Shown piece by piece: positions 1-8,887 of a DNA stretch of 19,985 nt. The notes below the pieces were generated by a model. The model was given only the letters and a program-made list of their open reading frames with translations, made no database searches and had not been told where the DNA came from. The translations under genes were made by a program, and so were the position numbers. Source of the stretch: Haplosporangium gracile. Lineage: Eukaryota; Mortierellomycota; Mortierellomycetes; Mortierellales; Mortierellaceae. Position 1 is the first letter of the stretch. Each line of letters begins with the position of its first letter. The stretch is taken from assembly GCA_015499985.1 (NCBI GenBank), contig JAAAUF010000590.1:1-19985 (forward strand), written 5' to 3'.

Positions 1-1227
1 AAAAAGTCCTGATTAATAAGAAGTCTCGTTTGATTACGAACATGGTCCCAGAGGCAACAAAGAAGTGTGCAGTTCTATTCGTTCGTTTCTATTCGAATAT
101 ATTACCTTGGCACCCTTGACGGCGGCGTTGGAGGATTTGGCAACAAAGTCCTTGGGGAAGTTGTACTGGTAGTGACCGATTGGCACACGACCGACGAACC
201 AAAGATCCATGTTCGATCCGCACTCCTCCGACAACTCACGACCAGTGGCCTACAAATCAATTCAGAAAATAAATCGTAATCAGTCTCCTGTTAATATCCC
301 CTTGCCTGAAAGACAGACAAGACACTTCAATAACTGAGAAATGGCTGCAGAAGTGACAAATTACCTCCTGCAAGTTCTCGCAGACGCGGACACCACCCTG
401 GGGGAACTGCCAAACATGCTGTTCTCTAGGCTTCTTGACAATGAGGTACAATGTCCGTGCAAGTGCACGCTCCAACGACCGAACATCGTTACTGCGATCC
501 GCATCCGTAATCCGATCATTGAACTGGATCTTGGCCTCCAATGCCGCAACACGATCCTCTTCCGTCACCTCATTTTGTACTTCCTCTGCCGCTGCTGCTC
601 CTTTTGATGATTTTGATCCCTTTGCTCCTGCTCCTGCTGATGATGCTGTTCCTGATGCTGCTGCCTGTCTCTCGACCTCCTGTTGTTTCCAGCGACGTTC
701 TGCAACAGATCCCTTCTTGAAATAGAACTCGGCTCCAAAGGCGGCGGCATGGTCACGCTCAAGGTTCTTTTGGTAGAGGAAGTATTCCTTCTCGAAGGGA
801 GTCAGGTCGCGGAGGATCAAGGGTTGACGGGACACCACGGCACCGGCGACAATCCTTTGACTGTTAATGATCAGATCCTTGCTCGACGAGACAAGGGCGG
901 AAGAGGTGGTCGAGATGTTGGATTTCAGGGGTGCTGAGGCAGAATCAGAAGTGTAGGATCTGGCAGCGACTGTCAAGCGAGCAGGGGTGACTATGATTGA
1001 TATTGGGCGGTGAAAGTGCCAATTGATTAGTTTTCCGTGCCTGACTGTTCTATTTTACTCCTGAAGGGTTGTTGGCCTTCTTCGAGACTAGTAGGCTGGT
1101 CGTTAAATGGATTTCCATTGCGAAGGGATGCAAGTTCGAGAGGTGTACCTTGAATCTGAGAGCGAGTGGCGGTGGCCAAAGAACGGACCGCGGTCCTGAG
1201 GACCTGTGTGCGAAGAAGGGACGACAT
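1..1227 (-). CDS. MRPL46: Mitochondrial large-subunit ribosomal protein L46 (mL46), Nudix-fold; 3' end outside window
   Basis: Model: complement of exons 1149-1227, 365-990, 106-249 and 1-8 (partial), with introns of 158, 115 and 97 nt; every junction keeps frame, giving at least 285 residues. The N-terminus (MSSLLRTQVLRTAVRSLATA) is Arg/Ser/Ala-rich without acidic residues, as expected of a mitochondrial presequence. A family motif DLTPFEKEYFLYQ follows, then an Ala/Gly/Ser/Lys-rich spacer (about residues 134-160), then the Nudix-like core: ARTLYLIVKK, WQFPQGG, a box with R239-E240 and E243-E244, and DLWFVGRVPIGHYQYNFP. This order is that of mL46 (yeast MRPL17 family), a structural protein of the mitoribosome large subunit. 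Start chosen at 1227 because that ATG opens the presequence and the first intron joins in phase 1. Intron 1 splits the presequence. Odd: the Nudix signature is almost complete. Family identity is strong; exact 5' splice choice is less certain. Confidence 0.85.
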
Positions 1228-1702
1228 TTGAATGTATATGAAGAAAGGTGGGTGTTACGCCAAAGGTAGAGTCGTGTGTGAATAGTTATCGAAGGATGAG
1301 ACGGGAATCCAAGCGTGCGGTCGTCGTGGTCGTTGCAGGTGCGAGAGAATTGAATGAGGGGTGGCGAATGACCGAGGGACAACAGAGAAAGAGGGGCGGA
1401 AGAGGGGCGAGGAGATGTCCGTTGTTTTGCTTTTTGAACTCGTCTTTGGCTGAATAGAAAACCGGACCTGACTACGAGAAGAGCGAGGGGTGGTATCTGT
1501 TTAGGACACACACTTTGACCGAGAGAATGAGAGGATCCCGGTGGCTTGGGTTGTTTATTCGTCTAGAAACGCAGTCCTCTTGGGCACTTCTTTCTTTTTT
1601 TTTTGTTTCGCTCTTACTTTTTATGTTTGCTTCAGCAACTTTCTTCGGCAACCACCGTTCTTGGGAAAACGCGCTCACCCTAGAGGACTCCTTACAATAA
1701 CC
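1228..1702. promoter_or_regulatory. Divergent intergenic promoter region MRPL46 / METTL18
   Basis: This 475-bp stretch separates the start codons of two divergently transcribed genes, so it must hold both 5' UTRs and the core promoters. It has a T-rich tract near 1589-1605 (T run around TTTCTTTTTTTTTTG). No clear TATA box, CCAAT box or coding exon is visible. Open frames here are short and lack recognisable similarity. Confidence 0.5.
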
Positions 1703-3357
1703 ATGTTCAAGTTCAACTTTTCTGTAAGACACTACTCCTCATGAACGTTCCCATTCACACACCCTCTTGTCGCCCATAGGACTGGTACCCCCAGCTCTTC
1801 CTCATACCCAAAGCGGACCAAAATAATTAATTTCGCTTAATATCTATTCCCTCCTCATAGGCCGCAGACCTCGAGGTCGACGAGGACGTCCCCCAACAAG
1901 ACCAAGACTACCAAACCGCCGACGAGCTCTCAAAACCCCTGTCCACCCTCTCCGTTTCCTCCTCTTCAACTACATCCACGACTCCAATCGTCCCCGCCGC
2001 ACAACTAAACATCCAATCCCCAACCTGCATCCACAGCCTCCCTTCAACACTTCACTATGAACTAGCCCAAATTCCCGTCCTTCACCAGGGCACGGGCGCC
2101 GGCACCGCCATCGCCACCGATATCAAGACGGGTGCCCAGAAGGAGGTTGTGACGATTTATAAGCGCAACCTAGAGGATGTCAAGTTCCAGATTATTCAAG
2201 AGGATGATGAGTTTGACGAGGACAAAAAGCAAGAGAAGGAGAAGAAGGAGCAGGAGGGGACGATTACGGGACCAGGAGGTGTAGAGATGTTGGCGTTGGC
2301 GGGGAAGAGTGATTTGGTCAAGGGTGTTTATGAGGGTGGGCTCAAAACCTGGGAGTGTGCTCTGGATCTAGTTGCCTACCTTGCGGATCAAAAGCACAAC
2401 TATGAAGGTCAGAAAGTCCTGGAGGTAAAAGTTGTCGTTGCTTTTTTTTTTTTTTTTTTTTTTGGCGAATACTTAAGCGGATTGCAATTGACATATAAGT
2501 GAACACAAACTGACCGTTTTTTTTCATGTTTTGTGGTATGTGACATATAGCTTGGATGTGGATCGGCGTTGCCAGGAATTTACGTGTTGACACAATCCAA
2601 CACGGTACAGGTTGACCTTCAGGATTATAACGACCAGGTCCTCAAATTCGTCACTCTCCCCAACGTCCTCCTCAACACCCACGTCCGCCCCGATCAACAA
2701 CCTCAGGATGAAGAAGAGGAGGAGGAGGAAGAGGAAAAAGAGAAACTTGAACCCAAGGAGCCCCGCGCAGAAGGCGAGGAAGGCAAAGGCGAGGAGGACG
2801 AAGACGAAAAAGAAGAAGAAGACCCAGAACCAGAAAAGAATCCTGCCGACGGCGACTTTGACAACGTTGAACTCGACTTCCCTGATTCTAACGAGGACCG
2901 CTTAGCGCTCATGAAGCAGGTCGAGGTCCAATCCCGGTTCTTCCTTGGTGACTGGTCAGGACTTGTAGACCTCCTCGGATTCAAGTCGGATGAGGACAAG
3001 TATGATCTGATCCTGACGAGTGAAACTATTTACGCGGAGGAGTCTCATCAAAAACTGTATGCCACTATCAAGAACTCTCTCAAGCGCGGCGGAAAAGCGT
3101 AAGTTTTCCTACTTTTTTGTAATTGCGGACATAGTGCTCGTTTTTTAACCCCACGTGTATACGCGCCTAACATATTGCCTTCTTCTTTGCGACACTTTAG
3201 GTTGGTGGCTGCAAAGACGTTCTACTTTGGAGTCGGAGGTGACATCCTGTCCTTCCGGAGACTGATTGAGCAGGACGGCGTCTTTGATATCAAGGTCGTC
3301 TTCTCTGCCCAAGCATTCGTCCGTCGCGAGATCCTTGAACTCACCTTCAAGGCATAG
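1703..3357 (+). CDS. METTL18/Hpm1-type protein-L-histidine N-methyltransferase
   Basis: Model: exons 1703-1723, 1861-2424, 2551-3098 and 3201-3357 (introns 137, 126 and 102 nt), 429 residues. It is a seven-beta-strand SAM-dependent methyltransferase. Visible motifs: the N-terminal signature MFKFNFS, YEGGLKTWECALDLVAY before the fold, SAM motif I LELGCGSALPGI (split by intron 2 after the first Glu), VDLQDYN with the ribose-binding acidic residue region, KYDLILTSETIY, and the C-terminal AAKTFYFGVGGDI. These match METTL18/yeast Hpm1, which methylates a histidine of ribosomal protein L3 and influences 60S assembly and translation. The start is supported by the conserved F-x-F-N-F motif, although this makes exon 1 only seven codons. 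Odd: an almost purely Glu/Asp/Lys insertion at about residues 248-290 between the Asp motif and the later strands, and a 22-T run in intron 2. Soluble cytosolic/nuclear enzyme is inferred; no signal peptide. Confidence 0.9.
2442..2463 (+). repeat. Poly-T run (22 nt) in METTL18 intron 2
   Basis: Uninterrupted T run lying 17 nt downstream of the 5' splice site at 2425, in the sense strand. Its length may vary between individuals or be misread in sequencing. Confidence 0.9.
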
Positions 3358-3910
3358 ATTCACCTTTTAACCAAAAAAAATTGCATTCCCCTCACTTTCA
3401 AGATTAATAAACTGCATAGCGGTGAACAATATCCACATGTTGGCAGGGATTTCGGGTCATGGGATGGATGGATGATGATATGTTTTTTTCACAAAGTTCG
3501 AGGTGGGCGATAGCAACAAGGGAAACCATGGCTGCCGTCACAGGGAAAGGTGGACAAAGCGTATCAGTTAGGGGGAGAATACCGGATTGTAAGTATTCAG
3601 TCTTTACAAAAAAGAGATAACAGGAAAAGGATGTGTGGTTGGATGAGAATACTGGGGGAATCGCTTGTACACTTTGCCTCGACTTTCACTGTTAAACCAC
3701 CAGCAAAGATTCTTATCATGAAAAACAAAATGCCTTTTTAATGTTGAATGAATAGTGATGGACGAGTGAAAGTGGTAAAAGTGTGAAAAAATAGTGAGAA
3801 GAAAAAAAGTGTGTATGTGTGCATGGGTGTGTGAGGGTCTATTGAGGAGTGGAAGGGAATGATTCCCAAAGCTATCATTTTGGTAGCAGTAAATCTTGTC
3901 CCCAGTGTTC
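3358..3910. other. Convergent intergenic region METTL18 / WDR75
   Basis: This 553-bp stretch lies between two converging stop codons and should hold both 3' UTRs. It is AT-rich, with GT-rich sequence at about 3811-3836. A 63-codon open frame at 3550-3741 resembles nothing and shows no codon bias. I see no further gene here. Confidence 0.6.
3406..3411 (+). terminator. AATAAA polyadenylation signal for METTL18
   Basis: A canonical AATAAA hexamer lies 49 nt downstream of the METTL18 stop codon, a normal spacing for a fungal 3' UTR. Only the hexamer is seen; the cleavage site is not defined. Confidence 0.55.
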
Positions 3911-6910
3911 TTAAAGAGATAACCGGGCTGAAAAAATCTTTGCTAGCGAGCTAGGAATCGCGTCGTCTCCTCCCTCCTTGACACCCACAATCTCTACCGC
4001 ATCATCTTCCATGTCAATATCTACTACAGCAACAAATAAGGATAAAAAGGGGTGTTAGAAGTCTTTTCTCGCCCAAAATCAAGGAGAACGCACGAAGCAA
4101 GAAATAAAGTAAATGAGAAGGCTTACCAATGGCGGTCTCGGCGGTATTACCGGCGGCGTCAGCCTGCTTTTGTGCTTCCTCCTCTTGCTTCTGCTGCTTC
4201 GATGCCTTCTTCCGTGCCTTGGCCTCATCCTTGGCCGACTTGCCCTGTGTCAACAACTGACCCATGAACGCCTCAAACAACGACGATACGGGTGCCATCA
4301 CATGCGAAGGTGCATCGAACAAGGGGTTGCGGACCATATGTTTCTTTGAGACCATGCCACGGCTGGCGGCAGTGTCCTGTTGCTGCTTCTTCTCCTTCTT
4401 TTCCTTGGCTGCTGCAGCAGCTGCATCCGCTGCTGCCGTCTTGCCAAAGATATCCGACATCAATGTCTTCCTGCCCTCGGCGGCCAAAGCCGCAGTCCTA
4501 GCCTTCTCAGCAGCCTGTTCGGCCTCGATCTTCAATTCCTCAACAGACCGTCCTCCCAAGACCTCGAAAGCGAATCCATGGTTCATAATAAGAATGGGCT
4601 CTACGACATCCTTGGCGGCAGCAGAGGCATCAGGCATGAATGTGATAGCACGGGGCTTCTTCTCGACCGTCTCAATCCGGATAGGCTTGGGATCCATAGG
4701 CTTGAATACCAAAATCCGGTGCTGAGGTGCCGAACCCTGTACGCGGTCGGAGCACGTCACCATAAAGTTGGAGTTGGTCTGCGAGGCGACCAAGCGGTCA
4801 ACCTTGAGCTGGTAGCTCCACCAGACCGAGCAAGTGAGCAAGTTCCATGAGTAAAGGTGATCTGAGGTGGCAGCGATCAAGAAGGGCGAGTTCTTAAGGA
4901 ATGTAAGGTGGTGAATGGGGCGGTGCTCAGGAGGCTGAGTCAAGACTCCCTGAAGAGTGTTCAAGTATGGGTTCCAGAGAGTGATGATCTGACCATAGGC
5001 AACAGCCAACAACGAGCCATCCGAGGCAAATCCTGCAGCGCGGGGGACCATATCCCTGTAGAATCCAGTCGACCGACAGCTCCAGGCTCTCTCTGCCTCA
5101 ATACCACGACGAGCCTCGCCCTGGTGAGTCAACTCCCAGACCTTGAAAGTTCCATCCAGAGAGGTGGTGACAACCATGGGTGGCTGGTTGCCCTGACGAG
5201 GGTTGAAGATGCAGGACGTAATCTCCTTGGTATGGGGCGAGTCCACGCGAGTGTTGAGGACATAGGTGTGTGAATCGTCATCGTACTCCCAGAACTTAAT
5301 GTACAACTCTGGGGTCGTCTCCTTGTCGTCGCGACCGTCAACAGTGGCCATCCAGCGGGCGGCCTTGTCGTTCGAGAAGGCGACGTGCATGACGCGAGGA
5401 GCGACAATCTCCTTCTCGTATGTGCGCGAAATCTTGTTGCGAGGGAAGATTTCCAGTTCCATAATGTGCTGGTCCTTGATAGGGTCGTAGAATTGAAGTG
5501 TTCCTGGAAGTCCGTTCAAGACAACGTGTCCGTTACGAGGCTCGATCACCAAGCCAGTCGAAAGAGGGTTGTTGATATGGTCGGTGTGGGCTAAGTTGAT
5601 ATGCAAGCGGTAAGTGGGTTAGTTTTTCTGTTAACGATGGACATAACCCAATCTGGAGGCGACGTTGCCAGATGCAAGCATTAAAATGACAAAAAGAACA
5701 TACCGAACTTGAGTCCTTGAATGTTGGTCTTGATCTTGAGGTCGACGGCACGAATGACGTTGACAGAGTTATCCTGGTGTCCCATGGCGTAGAGAGCGTC
5801 ATCGGGCGAGATAGTGATATGCTTGATCTCGGATCCCAAACGAGGCAAGAACTGCTTGTGACCAGTCGACAGCTGCCAGATGACCAACACAGATTCCTCT
5901 CCTCCTGACAAGAGATAGTTCCCGTCTGAGGTGAAGGCCAAGTCGGAAACCTTATGGGCGTGCCAGTGCATCGAGGTGGTGACGGGGCGGTCGACGTTCT
6001 TCCCGAAGCAGTACCACATTGTGATCCTTCCGCGCTCGTCTCCTGTCGCAATGCAACCCTCGGTTGGATGGAAGGCCAGGGCAGTGATCCTGTCTGGGGT
6101 GAGGTAGGTTCTGAAGCGAGACTCGTCGTGCTCCGAAACGGCTCCTTGCTCTATGCCGTCTCCAGCCGCGATATGAATGACATGCAACTTGTATCGTCCA
6201 GTCATGACCAAGTATTCGCCGTCAGAGGACATTACCAATCCACTGCAAGAGCGGGACGACAAAAGACGAATAATCTTCTTGCGCGACGACTTGAGCGAGT
6301 AGCGCACCAAAATTGAGTTTTCCTTTGCCACCAATCCTCCCGCTATTGTCATTCGTCGTTTGTTCAAGGAAAGACGATACTGATTAGAAAAGAAATTCAT
6401 GCAATTGGTCTCCAACGATATCATTTAGTTGTCTTCCAATGCTATGATCCAATTGACATCCAATACTATCATAATCCGACGTGCACAAAAACAACCTTTT
6501 CCCAAAAAAAAAAAAAAAAAACCCAACTTACACTTCTTGTACTGCTTCTTATGAAACCGCTTCGTCGACTTTTTGGTCACGACCAAATAGACATCATTCG
6601 GGGCACTCTCGTGCATCACAATGTTGGTGATAGGTGTTCCAACCTCGAACGTCTTCAACAGGATAGCATCATTGAAATCCCACAACTTGATAGTTCCGTC
6701 CAACGAAGCCGAGTAGAGCTGAAGAGTGTTTTTGGGATTGAGCATCACACAAGTGACGGTGTCGGAGTGTCCGCCTTCCTCAGTTGAGGCAGAGAGGATA
6801 CGGACGACTTGGCCCGTTTCGACGGAAATGATGCGGATTGTTTTGGCGTTGCATGAAAAGAAGTAGCTGGAGTCTGTTGTGAAGACCACAGGGTAGTCTG
6901 ACAGTCTCAT
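3911..6910 (-). CDS. UTP17: WDR75/Utp17 (Nan1) small-subunit processome WD40 protein
   Basis: Model: complement of exons 6532-6910, 5704-6342, 4127-5590 and 3911-4020 (introns 189, 113 and 106 nt, all phase 1), 863 residues, close to the family's usual 830-900. WD40 blades include GHSDTVTCVMLNPK with SLDGTIKLWDF (about 47-79), VSDLAFTSDGNYLLSGGEES, LPRLGSEIKHITISPDD, GLVIEPRNGHVVLNGLPGTLQFYD and TTSLDGTFKVWEL; the order and the PRLG and VLNG-PG-LQFY elements are those of WDR75. The family belongs to the t-UTP/UTP-A complex that binds the 5' external transcribed spacer of pre-rRNA in the nucleolus and links rRNA transcription to 18S processing. The C-terminal 150 residues are an Ala/Lys/Glu-rich probable coiled coil, ending in a short acidic exon (DIDMEDDAVEIVGV). 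The exon 2 acceptor at 6343 is the only in-frame choice; an 18-T run follows the first donor. Confidence 0.88.
6504..6521 (-). repeat. Poly-T run (18 nt, sense of WDR75) in intron 1
   Basis: On the gene's sense strand an uninterrupted 18-T run starts 10 nt after the GTAAGT donor at 6531. It appears as A on the plus strand. Confidence 0.9.
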
Positions 6911-7372
6911 GGCTGGTTATAATTGGTTATTGTTGAGTCGAGGAAGTGGTGGAGAAGAGTGGATATACAAATAAAAAGAGGGAGGGAAGTTTTGGTGACT
7001 ACACAAAAAAAAAAAGAAGAAAGAAAAGGGAACAAGGAACAATGGTCTACGAAGGGAGGAGCATGGGAAACCAAAGCTTGCTGTCAAAGGGGAGAGAAGA
7101 GCAAGTGGGAAGGCACACACACATACACACAAAATAATATTGACTGAGAAGCACTTTTTTTTTTTATTTCAAAGCCACATTTGTAAACAATATCATTTTT
7201 CTTTTTCTTTTTTATTTACTGCCTTGGCCCTTGCTCTATGCAACAAAGTCACTCTTTTTTTTTTACTTTCAGGACCGTCCAAAGTTGTTATTTTGTTGTG
7301 TACCCGCCGCCCTTGAATACTTTTATACTCGTCTCCATCACACCCTCTTTTCATTCGCACGTACTCTACACA
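6911..7372. promoter_or_regulatory. Shared divergent promoter, WDR75/Utp17 and Utp16-like gene
   Basis: This 462-bp stretch separates the start codons of two divergent genes whose products are both predicted pre-18S processing factors. It contains poly-A/poly-T tracts (7004-7017, 7155-7166, 7254-7264), a CA-rich patch (7115-7131) and a pyrimidine-rich leader before the plus-strand start. I looked for PAC (GCGATGAG) and RRPE (AAAAATTTT) ribosome-biogenesis motifs and found neither. A TTTTTTTTTACTTTCAG string ending at 7272 could be the acceptor of a 5' UTR intron of the plus-strand gene. Confidence 0.5.
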
Positions 7373-8570
7373 ATGGCCGTCACCACCCGCAACAGAGGCG
7401 TACCCCCAACGAAGACTGCCGCCGCGGCTTCCCCGAAGAAGACCGCTGCCGCAACAAAGAAGTCTCAGAAGAAGGCCGAGTCCGAGGAACATCAGGATAA
7501 CGAGGACGAAGAAGAGCAGGATAACCAGGACCAGAAAGAGTCCAAACAGGACGCCGATAGCGATGACGAGCCCACATTCAAAATCCATATCCCCAAAGCT
7601 GGCGCCGCCGCTGCCCCTCGGATCGTTCCCGCCGCCCTCCCCACCATGAAGTACGAGGATGACAGTGACGAGGAAGGAGATAGCGACGATGAGGCTCCCG
7701 AGGCAGAGTCTCTTTCGAGCGCCAAGGCTAAAGTCCAGAGCGCTCAGGATAAGGAGATGTCCTTCTTGTCAAAGTAAGCACACACATGCCTCACAGAGAC
7801 GATTTGGTGGACTTGAGTGACATGTTAATGTAGTCATATTTGCAGAACGATATATTAATCCTCAATACTTTTGAACTCAATTGATGAACTGAATAGGGTG
7901 CAGGCAGAGCAGAAGGCAAAGAGAATTGAGCGTGAACAAAAGTTGAAGGAACAGAAGGACCAGTCCAAGGCAAAGAAGAAGACAACATCCACATTCACAC
8001 CAGCACCGGCACCAGTATCAGAAACAACAACATCTACAACAAAGCCAGCATCAGGACTACCTGCATTGCTGCCCATGGATATGTTGGAGGAAGTCGCGCA
8101 GATGGACGATCAGGAAAAGTCAACGAAAACAACAAACGACAAGAAGAGGAAACATATGCGTCCCGAGGACTTTGCACTCATGGAGTTGGAGGCCGAACTC
8201 AAGGCCGAAGCCTTGAAGCGGAAGCGGACCGAGAAGAAGCAAAAGAACATCGGGTATGTCTTTTTTTTTTCGCACATCGCACTCATGATGAGTACTTTCA
8301 GGAACATCCACTTTTGAAAGTATCATGCTCGTTTCTAACAAAACCCACCTTCCCTTTTTTGTTTTGCGTCAACTCTACGTTACGTATTGTAGACCGGTGA
8401 CGGTGAAGGTGCTGGACAAGTCGCATCTGGCCCAGGGTCACGCTATCGCCCAGACAGTCGTTGATTTCAGGCAGCAGCACTTTTACGGTTTCAAAATCGC
8501 TCGCAAGGACGCCATCCTCAACATGTCTCAAAAATCCCAAGGCGCTGCACGCAAGTTCAACCGGAAATAA
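7373..8570 (+). CDS. Probable U3 snoRNA-associated protein, Utp16/Bud21-like
   Basis: Model: exons 7373-7773, 7897-8253 and 8393-8570 (introns 123 and 139 nt, phase 2 at both junctions), 311 residues. The N-terminus is basic (RNRG, PKKT, KKSQKK), followed by an acidic region (EDEEEQD, DSDEEGDSDDEAPEAESLS), a Lys/Glu-rich probable coiled coil (VQAEQKAKRIEREQKLKEQK), a Thr/Pro-rich linker, LPMDMLEEV, KKRKHMRPEDFALMELEAE, and a C-terminal block with DFRQQHFYGFKIARKDAIL and ARKFNRK. The DSDDEAPE-plus-Ser/Ala pattern, the L-P-x-x-x-LEEV element and the basic C-terminus recall the Utp16/Bud21 family of the U3 snoRNP/SSU processome. I rate this a resemblance, not proof. The divergent WDR75/Utp17 neighbour supports it. 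A generic nucleolar, coiled-coil lysine-rich protein is the alternative. The start follows a pyrimidine-rich leader; the gene structure itself is well supported by frame continuity. Confidence 0.6.
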
Positions 8571-8887
8571 GCCTCCTCTCCTTCATTGCCCTTTTCATCT
8601 ATCATCTTTCAGCATCCTCCTTTTTATTACATTAAAAACACCATTCATACGCATCATGTATATTTCTGTATGCAAATTGGCGCGAAAAAAGGTTTTCGAA
8701 GCCCCATGGTGCTCCCTGACTTGTGTTTATTATCTAAGCCTGGTTACCAAAAAAAGTCGTGGTAGTAACGATACTTTTTTTTTCCGCATTGTGTCGCTAA
8801 AGACTTGTAGTGTTGTTGTTTGTATGTGCAGAGAAAAGAAAAACAAAAAGAAACGAGAGAAGAAAAGAAGAAAAGGAGGAGTCAACT
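8571..8887. other. Convergent intergenic region, Utp16-like / ATP-grasp-like gene
   Basis: This 317-bp stretch holds the 3' UTRs of two converging genes. The first part is pyrimidine-rich; a purine-rich patch (8831-8880) abuts the minus-strand stop codon. No gene is seen. Confidence 0.6.
8726..8731 (-). terminator. AATAAA polyadenylation signal for the ATP-grasp-like gene
   Basis: The plus strand reads TTTATT, i.e. AATAAA on the minus strand, 157 nt beyond the stop codon at 8888. Plausible spacing; a second TTTATT lies further on near 8622. Confidence 0.4.

Noticed and set aside
1050..1511. 153-codon minus-strand frame overlapping the MRPL46 first exon
   Set aside because: The frame differs from the presequence frame, and its product is Ser/Pro/Arg-rich, typical of translated leader sequence.
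3550..3741. 63-codon plus-strand open frame between METTL18 and WDR75
   Set aside because: Short, no similarity, and lies in the expected 3' UTR space of two convergent genes.
4264..4725. 153-codon plus-strand open frame opposite WDR75
   Set aside because: Ala/Ser/Cys-rich shadow of the Ala/Lys/Glu-rich C-terminal codons of WDR75 on the other strand.
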